64,000 nucleotides of DNA from Puffinus mauretanicus (lineage: Eukaryota; Chordata; Aves; Procellariiformes; Procellariidae): positions 186,001 to 250,000 of the forward strand of contig JAJKFH010002581.1 in assembly GCA_023333565.1 (NCBI GenBank). The letters are read 5' to 3'. How positions within the stretch are numbered: position 1 is the stretch's first letter; the number at the start of each line of letters is the position of its first letter. Below are positions 52,501 to 61,243 of this stretch, in pieces. The notes under the pieces are model-generated. The model did no database searches and was not told the origin of the DNA. It saw nothing but the letters and a program-made list of their open reading frames with translations. The translations under genes were made by a program, and so were the position numbers.

Positions 52501-55500
52501 TAACTAATGGCTGAAAACTTCATTGACTTACTATGTTCCAATGAACTCTATATAGTTAAAGGCATAATTTCCTCAGATAAATGCCTCAGATTCACTCTAC
52601 TTCTTCATAAGAAGGGTAAAAATTACAAATCCAGCACACATGATATCAATTAGTGAAAAAAATTGAATGTGGAATAAGCTGATTTCTTTTAAATTATTTG
52701 TATATTTTCACAAATAAATAAAACAGTGCAAGAAAAAATAACAATCTTAATGACCAAGATTAAAAAAAAAAGAATAGATATATTATTACGTTTGTTACTT
52801 CAACTACCATCATAGAATAATAGAACCATTAAGGTTGGAAAAGACCTCTAAGATCGAGTCCAACCGTCAACCCAACACCACCACGCCCACTAAACCATGT
52901 CCCTAGAGCGCCTCATCTACACGTCTTTTAAATACTTCCAGGGATGGTGACTCTACCACTTCCCTGGGCAGCCTGTTCCAAGGCCTGACCACACTCTCAG
53001 TAAAGAAATTTCTCCTAATGTCCAGTCTAAACCTCCCCTGGCGCAACTTGAGGCCATTTCCTCTCGTCCTATCGCTGTTACTTGGGAGAAGAGACCAACC
53101 CCCACCTCACTACAACCTCCTTTCAGGTAGTTGTAGAGCGTGATAAGGTCTCCCCTCAGCCTCCTCTTCTCCAGGCTAAACAACCCCAGTTCCCTCAGCC
53201 GCTCCTCATAAGGCTTGTTCTCCAGGCCCTTCACCAGCGTCATTGCCCTTCTCTGGACACGCCCCAGCACCTCAATGTCCTTCTTGTAGTGAGGGGCCCA
53301 AAACTGAACACAGTATTCGAGGTGCGGCCTCACCAGTGCCGAGTACAGGGGCACGATCACCTCCCTGCTCCTGCTGGCCACACTATTTCTGATACAGGCC
53401 AGGATGCCATTGGCCTTCTTGGCCACCTGGGCACACTGCCGGCTCACGTTCAGCCGGCTGTCAACCAGCACCCCAGGTCCTTTTCCTCCAGGCAGCTTTC
53501 CAGCCACTCTTCCCCAAGCCTGTAGCGTTGCCTGGGGTTGTTGTGGCCGAAGTGCAGGACCCGGCACTTGGCCTTGTTGAACTTCATACAGTTGGCCTCA
53601 GCCCATCGATCCAGCCTGTCCAGGTCCCTCTGCAGAGCCTTCCTACCCTCCAGCAGATCAACACTCCCGCCCAACTTGGTGTCATCTGCAAACTTACTGA
53701 GGGAGCACTCGATCCCCTCATCCAGATCCTTGATGAAGACATTGAACAAGACTGGCCCCAAAACTGAGCCCTAGGGAACACCACTCGTGACCGGCCGCCA
53801 ACTGGATTTAACTCCATTCACCACAACTCTCTGGGCTCGGCCGTCCAGCCAGTTTTTTACCCAGCAAAGAGTGTACCTGTCTAAGCCGTGAGCTGCCAGC
53901 TTTTGTTATTATTTAATAGCTAAATAATGCCAGATTACACCAACCTTTTAACATTAAGGATAATAATTCTTCAGATCTGGAAGGACACATACACATTTCT
54001 ATCCTCAAATTACGAATCAACCCATTCTTTACAACTGATTTAGACAAAACAAACATAGATGCAATTGAGGAGTCTGAGAACGTAAACAAAGACTGGGGAG
54101 AGAGAGGGATTTCAAAAGAAAGTCTAAAAAAACCAAACAAACAAAAAAAGGCATCCTGATGAACTGCTGATTACCAGTACAATGTATTATATACACAGTC
54201 CTTTCATCATGCAGTATTCAGATTTTAGTATTATGGACACAATCCATCTTTTCATTTTCACAGTGAATAGTCTCTTCATTGTAAGAGTATGGTGTCACCC
54301 TATATTGGAAAACAAACCAATGTGATATAAGGGATTCATCTACACCACTTACAAGTTTTGCCCTCGATAGGAAAGGAGAGACCAACACCAACCGATAAGT
54401 ACCTTTTTTTTTTTTTTAATGTACCCTATGGATTTTTTGAAATGAAAAAGATACACACACTTCCCGCCCCATTTCTCCAATGTGGATAGTTACAAGCCTT
54501 GATAAAGCTGACTGGAAAGATCCTATCCTCCAAAGCGCCTTTTTCGTTTGCAAATATTTTGACGAACAACAATGATCACCTTACTTATGCTTGTCAAGGA
54601 TAAAAGCTGCCTCTTCTCTGTACTCTGTGCTTTTTCAGTGCACTCCATGTGTCTACCAGAGAACAGTACTCTGCAATTCTCCTGCTTTATCTGAAACTGG
54701 TACCGCAAACACTATATATCAACAAGGCTTCCTCAGGTCTAGATGAATGAAGTCTTGCACTCTTAAGAGACCATGGTGGATGGTAAACTGTGACAAAACA
54801 CCATAGATTCAGAGCATTACCTCTTTCAAGCCCATTCCATCATCTTCCCCATTAGAAACAGAACATGGAGAAAAGAAATGAGACTAAAACGCATACTTTC
54901 CAGTCTGCATGAACCTGTCTCACCTGAAAGGCTTCATTACCTAATAATAAGCTTCTTGGATTTAAACTTCCTACTGGATCCACTGGATCTGACCTCCATA
55001 CCTCTTTAAAAACATCTCTCCAAGACTGAACTTATCTTTTAAAATCTGTGGGCTCTCTCTCATCTTGATTCTCTCTCTCAAACTCCAAACGGTTGTAGAA
55101 AACCAGCTTCTCATAAATCCTCTGTTTTCTTTATTGTCCAATACTGCATCAGTAATCTTTAACAAAGCAGCTTACCAAACAGCATCCACAAACTGTGGGA
55201 GAATTTTCAATTCCTGCACAGTGCTATGAGTGATCTTAAAGTAAGAAGAGACGGTGACCTATGAAGTAGAAACCTTTCAGAAATTGTGTTCTCCTGTTTT
55301 CCTTCCCTGCAGCTCATACTTGAATGGATTGCTTATTTAGCAGCATAACTATAGAGTAAACTTGAATATTTTAAAACCTTGTTCTTGAGAACTGGCTTAA
55401 TATATATTCTGGAAAATAGCTACTGCTTTTGTGACTAGTATGTGCAGAGTACTGTCCACTGAGCAATGTTTAACTAAAAAAGGAAATCTTTAGAAACTAT

Positions 55501-57183
55501 TTTGCTTTGTTTCCAGCCTGTAGCATGCCTGGCTTCCAAATTCTACAGAGGGTTGAGAGTAAAACTATATAATCTAGTGTTATTCTTCAGAAGTGTTAAA
55601 GCATAAAATTACTATTTATTGTGAGTTGTAAGACAAATTAAATATGAAATAAAATGGACCTTAATCTAAATAAAACTTCTTTTTACTTTTAGTATAACTA
55701 TCTCTTTAAAAAGGCTATATTCAGGTTGGTAGGGAAAGAATTAAACAGAACACCTAGGATAGTTTGCATCTACTTCAAACAGCTATCATCAATTAAAAAA
55801 AAGAAAGTGTTACTATATGCTTTTTAAATACACTGTAAAATTACTGGAATCATTCCAATGTCAGGATGAGAGCTTAAACTGTATGTTCAGGTGCAGAAAT
55901 GAATTGATCAACTTTTCTTACTGGATTAGAAGTAGTCTTTTGCTCTGTTTAAAGGAAGAACAGGAGAATATACAAAACAGAAAGAAAGGAGAGTTTCTAT
56001 AGGGAAAGGCTAGTGTTCCTCAGCACTTCACCTGGCAAGAAACTGTGTTTGGAATCCAAAGACGAAGTCAGTAAGGAAGAATACATTACACTAGTCACTG
56101 GTAATATACATTGATGAATGGAGACTGAAAGCCAGGCTTATATTTATAATGCATCTTTAACAGTGCGTAACAGTATGATTATAGAAACAGAAATCTCCAT
56201 TTTCCCCAGGAAATGACCTAACTTTTATAAAAAGGCAAATTTTCTGCCACCTTTTTGTGCAAAACTCAAGTTCCATACTGTTCACCCACGTAACTGTTCT
56301 GTAAAACAAGCCTAATGTTCTGCTCATCCTTTAACATCTTTCATCTTTCCCACATTGAGAAGCACTTCATGAATAGACTCCTTGTAATGACCAGAAGGAC
56401 AATCTAAACACCACCAGTTAGAGGCACAGTCCTCCACAATCTGTGGTTCTGACACTCTCACAGATCATGAGGACTAGGAAAACAAAGGAGACAGTTTAAA
56501 GAAGCAAAATCTAAAATCAAGCATCAAAAGGAGTTTAAAGGTGTCTCTGCAATCTTAATCTGGTAATATTGGAAAAATAAAGTAGAAATACAGTCTATCC
56601 ACTTCGTCCAGTGAAAGAGGATAAGGGCAAAAAAAAATGTTAAATAAGAACACTTTGTAATGCATAGCTATAAGGAGGAATCCTTGGGATATCTGACACT
56701 AGAATCTTAATGATCTGTATGTTCTTTTAAACAAGTCTTTTTAAATTTTCTTCCCCCTGGGATTTAATACAAGCACGTCTCCAAATAAAAATAATTCTCT
56801 GCAGAACGATATTGATAATTACTTGGTTCATCAGCAGAGACTGAGAAACCAGCCTGAGAAACAAAATTTCAACCATCTGCTTGCTTTCCTCTTGGTCTGA
56901 AATAAGGGTGAAAATGCAATACAAAATGCACTGCTCAACTGAAACCAATGGTTTTGGAAACAGAAAAACATTCCTAATGAATGAGCTGGTCTTGTAAAAG
57001 CCAGAAAAGCATGTCAGCCTGTGCTTTTCTACATATATTCCCTTTTCTGATTTCCCCTCATTGCTCTTCTCTGAACTTTTTGTCCCTATTCCCTCAACAC
57101 ACACCCTATTCAGTCTCCCGCTCCTCTCAGCTACCATCCTTGTCTGCATTTGAAGTAAACTGTTCCACCAGTTTTCTATTCTG
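34317..57183 (-). CDS. Gene A: C-terminal part of an unidentified multi-exon protein (12-exon model)
   Basis: Twelve minus-strand segments, each flanked by AG and GT, join in one open frame of 1,425 nt: 474 residues, then TGA. Exon lengths are 49, 74, 155, 179, 23, 81, 96, 85, 222, 169, 87 and 205 nt. Most are not multiples of three, so preserved phase at eleven joins is the main evidence. The product is rich in predicted amphipathic helices (for example [18 protein letters not shown] and [19 protein letters not shown]). It has no signal peptide in this part, no catalytic motif and no obvious membrane segment. The helical character would fit a HEAT/ARM-like or tethering-complex-like scaffold, but that is inference only. 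I do not recognise the family. The N-terminus lies upstream. Two donors (at 53945 and 39557) are weak GTT-type sites and deserve RNA confirmation. Confidence 0.72.
35823..35877 (-). other. Exon-like cassette with stops in all frames (possible poison exon)
   Basis: It is flanked by a near-ideal acceptor (CTTTCTTCTTTTTTAG) and a near-ideal donor (ACTG|GTAAGTATT). All three frames contain stops. Placed between the 38939 and 34521 exons it would terminate gene A four codons in. It could be a nonsense-mediated-decay cassette, a pseudo-exon that is never used, or a separate non-coding exon. Confidence 0.35.
37363..37389 (-). CDS. Possible in-frame cassette exon of gene A (27 nt)
   Basis: Acceptor CTCTGTTTCATCAG and strong donor TTAAT|GTAAGTACT. 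Starting with one base and ending with two, it fits exactly between the 38939 and 34521 exons without disturbing frame and would replace one Leu codon with [10 protein letters not shown]. Its very short length makes chance likely. Confidence 0.25.
38939..39025 (-). CDS. Gene A exon (87 nt; 66 nt with the alternative acceptor)
   Basis: Donor TATCT|GTAAGTTG is strong. The acceptor GACTTTCAG follows a near-perfect branch site (ACTAAC) by about 23 nt; a second acceptor, TTTTTAAG, would start the exon at 39004. Both keep phase. It reads FKFLFLR then [20 protein letters not shown] and ends in two bases that give Leu with the next exon. Confidence 0.65.
39557..39725 (-). CDS. Gene A exon (169 nt)
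   Basis: The acceptor is ACGATCTAG. There are 55 codons: [55 protein letters not shown]. The donor CGTAG|GTTAGA is weak but leaves the two bases (AG) that the following exon needs. The open frame continues beyond the donor to 39421 by chance, so the exact 3' boundary needs RNA data. Confidence 0.75.
40913..41134 (-). CDS. Gene A exon (222 nt), largest internal exon
   Basis: Acceptor TTTCTACTCTAAATTTTAG, followed by 73 open codons rich in hydrophobic helix periodicity: [54 protein letters not shown]. The donor chosen (AAAAAT|GTATTT) leaves the single base required by the next exon but is not a strong consensus. An earlier GTACAA after CTAAAG is an alternative that would break phase. Confidence 0.75.
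42675..42698. repeat. Inverted repeat, 9-bp arms
   Basis: ATAGAGAAT, a 6-nt loop, ATTCTCTAT. Confidence 0.85.
44222..44248. repeat. Perfect inverted repeat, 12-bp arms, 3-nt loop
   Basis: TTTCTGTTTTTT, loop GCT, AAAAAACAGAAA. In gene A's sense the transcript also forms this hairpin. Confidence 0.9.
46508..46592 (-). CDS. Gene A exon (85 nt)
   Basis: Acceptor TTTCATCACACCAG and donor TGAAAG|GTAGAT. It reads [20 protein letters not shown] then EEIIQSLK and leaves one G, which forms Asp with the AC that opens the next exon. It lies in a locally GC-richer block (about 46.4-46.7 kb) that contains a longer chance-open frame. Confidence 0.72.
46781..46876 (-). CDS. Gene A exon (96 nt)
   Basis: One of the best acceptors in the window (T8 tract then GTTTCCAG), with donor AGACAG|GTAATC. 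It has 32 codons, phase 0 to 0: [18 protein letters not shown] then [14 protein letters not shown]. It is markedly less AT-rich than its intronic flanks. Confidence 0.75.
46877..49218 (-). other. Gene A intron (about 2.3 kb)
   Basis: A/T-rich intron beginning with a run of A-rich tracts that form the acceptor of the 96-nt exon on the minus strand. No repeat or gene seen. Confidence 0.4.
49219..49299 (-). CDS. Gene A exon (81 nt)
   Basis: Acceptor CTTGTAACTTTTTCAAG and donor TCAAAG|GTAGGA are both good. It has 27 codons, phase 0 to 0: [14 protein letters not shown] then [13 protein letters not shown]. The tail is strongly charged and probably helical. Confidence 0.68.
49793..49815 (-). CDS. 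Gene A microexon (23 nt)
   Basis: Acceptor GCTTCTGTAG and donor TTCAG|GTAAAT bracket 23 nt that read (A)GTYANIQ. It is the piece that converts the one-base overhang of the 179-nt exon into the phase-0 start of the 81-nt exon. Its small size makes it the least certain internal link; another 3n+2 exon could serve instead. Confidence 0.5.
50380..50949 (+). mobile_element. Solo LTR of an avian endogenous retrovirus (TguLTR5/ERVL-like)
   Basis: About 570 bp of distinct, GC-richer sequence that I recognise as an LTR family common in birds. It ends in ...CCACAACA, contains a TATA-like GATAAAG (50645-50651) and a poly(A) signal ATTAAA (50831-50836) before a T-rich U5. No gag or pol remains on either side, so it is a solo LTR. 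ACATG (50375-50379) and GCATG (50950-50954) match at 4 of 5 positions as a worn target-site duplication. The 5' terminus is TA rather than the usual TG. It lies in a gene A intron, antisense to the gene. Confidence 0.88.
52809..53904 (-). mobile_element. CR1 LINE copy 2, 5'-truncated
   Basis: It contains the reverse-transcriptase catalytic box as [11 protein letters not shown] and the downstream ORF2 domain through the 3' tail. It is broken by CAG to TAG in the conserved PQG motif (53771-53773) and a one-base G loss at 53471-53474, and it shares copy 1's missing base at 53069-53084. Its 3' end at about 52809 is an eroded ATTCTATGAT. About 1.1 kb. The sequence closely matches copy 1, so both belong to one subfamily. 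It lies in a gene A intron, in the gene's own orientation. Confidence 0.95.
53945..54123 (-). CDS. Gene A exon (179 nt)
   Basis: A very strong acceptor (long T-rich tract then TTTTTTTAG) precedes an open frame of 59 codons, including [20 protein letters not shown] and [12 protein letters not shown]. It takes two bases from the upstream exon and leaves one. The donor (AAAAG|GTTGGT) is weak. A CR1 insertion begins about 41 bp beyond the donor. A second, internal acceptor-like CTCTCCCCAG lies about 30 nt into the exon. Confidence 0.75.
55002..55156 (-). CDS. Gene A exon (155 nt)
   Basis: The acceptor is GCTTTGTTAAAG and the donor AAAGAG|GTATGG. Only one of the three frames is open. It starts in phase 0 ([15 protein letters not shown], later [16 protein letters not shown]) and ends with two overhanging bases (AG), which pair with the single first base of the next exon to give Arg. 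It is basic and charged toward the end. Confidence 0.75.
56823..56896 (-). CDS. Gene A exon (74 nt)
   Basis: A strong acceptor (long T/C tract then TTTCAG) and donor CCAA|GTAATT flank it. It reads [16 protein letters not shown] and continues SQSLLMNQ, an amphipathic helix. It takes one nucleotide from the upstream exon and ends in phase 0. It lies inside a longer chance-open stretch (56727-57281); the purine-rich part between this exon and 57135 is treated as intron. Confidence 0.7.
57135..57183 (-). CDS. Gene A exon (49 nt), first exon of the firm model
   Basis: The acceptor ends in a pyrimidine tract and TTTCAG; the donor is GATG|GTAGCT. It reads [16 protein letters not shown] from phase 0 and leaves one nucleotide (G), which completes GAC with the next exon. 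The acceptor is a tandem NAG-CAG, so a form lacking the first Gln is possible. Other frames also stay open, but only this one matches the next exon's phase. Confidence 0.65.
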
Positions 57184-57334
57184 CTGAAATGGCAGGTGGA
57201 TAAAATAAGAGCTGAAGGAGACATTTTTTCATTAGTTCTAGTGTCCAGCACACAGAAGCCTTGAATAGCCAAGTAGAGCAAAACCAGTCAGAATTGTGTT
57301 AAGGTTTAATTTATAAAACAAAGCCAACAAACAC

Positions 57335-57361
57335 CACACACACACACACACACACACACAA
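57335..57361. repeat. (CA)13 microsatellite
   Basis: Thirteen uninterrupted CA units plus A, about 150 bp upstream (in gene A's sense) of the 49-nt exon. Likely polymorphic in length. Confidence 0.95.
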
Positions 57362-57969
57362 TCCCCCACTTACTGAGTAAGTTTAGGCTCTCTGAATTCT
57401 CAAATTCAGTTTCCTATCTAAACTGTATCTTAAAGACAATTTGGAAGCTGTAATGCCCATGATCATACTGAATACAGTTACAAGTCATAGTATGTATTTA
57501 TGGGTTTTCTGTATAACTGGAGACAAACCAACATGTGATCAATGTCCCTTAGTGCTATATTCCTAAATTAATAAAACAACATGATTCATAGGGTTTGCAT
57601 GCATCTTCAAAATGGCAAAGAGGTAGTTCCTTCACAGTAGGACAAACCAGTTCCATCAACATTTCCAATCATATGACACAGTAGCTGCTATGTATACTCA
57701 CTCCCACTCTTCAACTTCTTAAGTAGCTAACAACTCCGTGTTAAACGTAGAGTGGAGATAATCTTCCATTCTAAACAAATTTTCCTTTATTCATTTCAAG
57801 AACATTGCCTCTATGGTGAAATTTCTCTATGTAACCAGAAAGCTTCAGGAAAATCTGCTATGTTCTCATTCTAAATTCAAATAGCAGAAATTAAAGCCCT
57901 TAATCTGCCATTTTTACCTACTGGATAAAAAAGGCGAACACTTTAAAAACCTTATGGTTTAATATGTAC

Positions 57970-58013
57970 CAAAATGTTAGTGACAATTTTGGCATGCATC
58001 ATCTTACTCATTT
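57970..58013 (-). CDS. Candidate upstream exon of gene A (44 nt)
   Basis: An excellent acceptor (TTTACTACTTTACTCATTTCAG) precedes AA plus 14 codons, MSKMMHAKIVTNIL, ending in phase 0 as the 57183 exon requires. The donor TTTTG|GTACAT is weak. It needs an upstream exon with a one-base overhang, which I did not find. It competes with 58257-58301 for the same position. Confidence 0.4.
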
Positions 58014-58256
58014 CTGAAATGAGTAAAGTAGTAAAGTACTGAACACACCCGGGTTCTGGCAAGTCACATCAGTGTGGAGAGCAGCTGGACATGAAAAGCA
58101 TGCTTCCTTCCCAGCTATTACAAGACATACTGTTCAGTGGAAATAAAAGTATGAAAAGAATGAAATCTGCACAAAATGCGTACCATGCACAACACATTTA
58201 ACCAGCAGCAGACACCATGTCATACCAAGTCCCCTTTGATAAACAAACCTCCTTAC

Positions 58257-58301
58257 AAGAAACTGTGTATAAATTAGTTCAAACAATGACATATCCAGTG
58301 G
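58257..58301 (-). CDS. Alternative candidate upstream exon of gene A (45 nt)
   Basis: It reads PLDMSLFELIYTQFL in phase 0 to 0, with a good donor (TTCTT|GTAAGG) but a poor pyrimidine tract before its AG. It can splice to the 57183 exon in frame but not to the 57970-58013 candidate, so at most one of the two is used in a given transcript of this model. Confidence 0.33.
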
Positions 58302-58756
58302 CTAAGTTTTATATTTCAAATGTTGTAGAATCTGCTTGAAAGTTATCACGATAATACGTTTCTACTGAAAAACATCTGGTTCAGCTAACGTGCAGTTTTA
58401 CAGGAGTTAACGTTTCTATGGACATTTTAAAACCTCTTTGTTTTCAGATACTTCACTTTAAACAATGTGTCCTGTATATATACAGAGGCAGAGATTGCAT
58501 TAAAGGTCTGACAGGGTTTTGAGGTTTTTCCCCCTTTGTTATTATTTCATTCTGATACTGTTTACTACAGTTGCAATTAGGTGTTACACTGAACTTTACC
58601 TTCTGGCACCACACAAAACTCACTGACATCATTGTTCATCTTGCTACTGCATGATTGAGAAACCTATACCTACTTTTGCGAATAAAAATTTTGCAACCAA
58701 AACTCTTGACTTATGCCACTGTTGAACTAAGATTTAGTGAATGAAATTCTACGAAA

Positions 58757-58777
58757 CATTCATTTATGAAATGAATG
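58757..58777. repeat. Inverted repeat, 9-bp arms, 3-nt loop
   Basis: CATTCATTT, loop ATG, AAATGAATG. Confidence 0.85.
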
Positions 58778-59848
58778 AATATCTACCACTGCAATTTACT
58801 GTCTGAAATACTAGCTTGCAACTGAAAGATCAGTGATCGATTTTCCTGCTGGAATTAGTTTATCATACTAATTCCTAATGACAAATTTAAGCTCTCACAT
58901 TCTGGATCAGCACCCCTGAAATGAACAAAAGTAGTCTATTAATTTCCACAGGCACGAAATTCATCTGCCAGTTATCCTGTTTCTTTGGGAAGAATGATGG
59001 TCCACAATATGATAGTCTCTAGTATATGTCCTGTTCTCTTATAACAGCACCTATGCTTTCATATTGATGTAAGATATTGAAAATTCAGTAATGGAAACCG
59101 CTTTCACTGTATCAACCCATAATTAAATCTCTACTAACACACATCTGCACATATGCATTGAAGAAAAATTCCTCAAGATAGCATATAGCACATTTACATG
59201 TTTTCTCTGAACTGAAATATATATCTCGGTATCTGTGTATTCACAAGACAAACACTTAAAAATATAAGCCTGAGGAAAAACAGGAGGGGGAAAACTAGGG
59301 AGAAAGAAAAAGGAAATTAAGGAATATAAAATGATATCTATTATTTGAGCAAAAGTCCCACTGTGCTACTAAATCTCAATTAGCTTTATGCAATGGGTAA
59401 CAGTAAAGAGTGAAATAATAATGGCCCAAAGCAATTTTTATACTTTACAGATAAGACTGATAGTATGTCGGGGACTAAACTGTCAAAAGTCACCTGTTCA
59501 TGGTGTTTAACAAAAGGAGTTCAGTTCTACCACGTGCAAAAAACCACACAAGACAGTAATAATAACGTATTTTAGTCTATGAAAGATACCAGAAAGAAGG
59601 AAGACTTATGAACAGTGACTTTAGTTTCTTTCTCTCTGATCTTGTTCCCTCAATCACATCACCCAAGCATCTGTTGCCTTTACCATGAATCAAGTGAGTT
59701 GGTTTTAATGGAACTTAGTGTTCATCATCCTCAAGTTAATTTCCAACTTAGAAAACTGCTAGCGTTTTTCCAGTGTGTGACAGTGCATTCACTTACTTGC
59801 TTTCAATATCTTATTTAACCCAACTCTAGGTGACAATACATTTGTTTT

Positions 59849-61243
59849 AGAATAGAACAGACTATTTCAGTTGGAAGGGACCTACAACAATCATCTAGTC
59901 CAACTGCCTGACCAATTCAGGGCTGACCAAAAGTTAAAGCATGTTATTAAGGGCGTTGTCCAAATGCCTCTTAAACACTGACAGGCTTGGGGCACCGACC
60001 ACCCCTCGAGGAAGCCTGTTCCAGTGCTTGACCACCCTCTCAGTAAAGAAATGCTTCCTCATGTGCAGTCTAAACCTCCCCAGCACAGCTCTGAACCATT
60101 CCCACGCGTCCTATCACTGGACACCAGGGAGAAGAGCTCAGCACCTCCCTCTCCATGTGCCCTCCTCAGGAAGCTGTAGAGAGCAATGAGGTCGCCCCTC
60201 AGCCTCCTTTTCCCCAAACTAGACAAGCCCAAAGTCCTTAGCTGCTCCTCATAGGACATTCCTTCCAGCCCTTTCACCAGCTTCCTTGCCCTCTGGACGC
60301 ATTCAAGGACCTTCACATCCTTCTTAAATTGTGGGGCCCAGAACTGCATACAGTATTCAAGGTGAGGCAGCGCCAACACTGAATACAGCGGGATAATCAC
60401 CTCTTTTGACCAGCTGGTTATGCTGTGTTTGATGCACCCACGATACGGTTTGCCCTCTTGGCTGCCAGGGCACCCTGCTGACTCCTATTGAACGTGCTGT
60501 CAGCCAGCACCCCCAGATCCCTTTCTGCAGGGCTACTCTCCAGCCATTCCTCTCTGAATTTATACTTGTGCCCAGCATTACTCCATCCTAGGTGCAGAAT
60601 CCGGCATTTCTACTTGTTAAATTTTATCCCATTAATCATTGCCGAATCCAAACTATCTAGATCCCCCTGCAAGGCCTCTTGTCCCTCAAGAGAGTCAACA
60701 GCACCTCCCATTTTAGTATCATCAGCAAACTTGCTAATGGTGCACTCAACTCCTACATCCAGATTGTTGATAAATATATTGAACAGAACTGGCCCTAGAA
60801 TTGAACCTTGATGAACACCGCTGGTGACCGGTAGCCCCATTCACTACAACCCTTTCAGTTCTGCCCTTCAGCCAGTTCTTCAGACAGCACACTGCAAACC
60901 CACTCATCCCACAGTTGGGCAATTTGTCCAGAAGGATGCTGTGAGGGACAGTATCAAAAGCCTTACTAAAATCCAGAAAAACTACATCCACCGCCTTCCC
61001 TTCATCCACTAGGCAGGTGACCTTACCATAGAAGGATATCAAATTAGTTAAACAGGACTTTCCCTTTGTGAACCCATGTTGACTGTGCCTGATGATTGCA
61101 TTATTCTTTAAATGCCTTTCAACAGTACCCAGTATAATCTTCTCCATAATTTTCCCAGGAACCGAAGTTAGACTAACAGTCTGTAGTTCCCTGGGTCTTC
61201 CCTCGCACCTTTTTTGCAAATTGGGGTAACATCGGCTAGCTAG
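59849..61243 (-). mobile_element. CR1 LINE copy 3, older subfamily, 5'-truncated
   Basis: It spans the fingers/palm of ORF2: SLTSVPGKIMEKIILGTVER, FLDFSKAFDTVPH (motif A), [17 protein letters not shown] (motif B), [11 protein letters not shown] (motif C), then the C-terminal domain and a 3' UTR unlike copies 1 and 2. It carries a one-base loss near 61180-61186, a deletion of about 14 nt relative to copy 2 near 60830, a nonsense codon at 60610-60612 and further breaks. The eroded 3' end and many changes indicate an older insertion. About 1.4 kb. Confidence 0.93.

Noticed and set aside
53082..53774. Plus-strand open frames of up to 147 codons
   Set aside because: Antisense shadows of CR1 copy 2 ORF2.
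54580..54696. Minus-strand open segment ([19 protein letters not shown]...) with AG and GTGATC boundaries
   Set aside because: Protein-like but phase 0 to 0; it cannot be placed between the 155-nt exon (two-base overhang) and the 179-nt exon (one-base start). The direct join of those two works without it.
56897..57134. Continuation of the 184-codon minus-strand open frame at 56727-57281
   Set aside because: The stretch is purine-rich, which lowers stop-codon frequency. Good internal splice sites place only 57135-57183 and 56823-56896 in gene A, in different frames.
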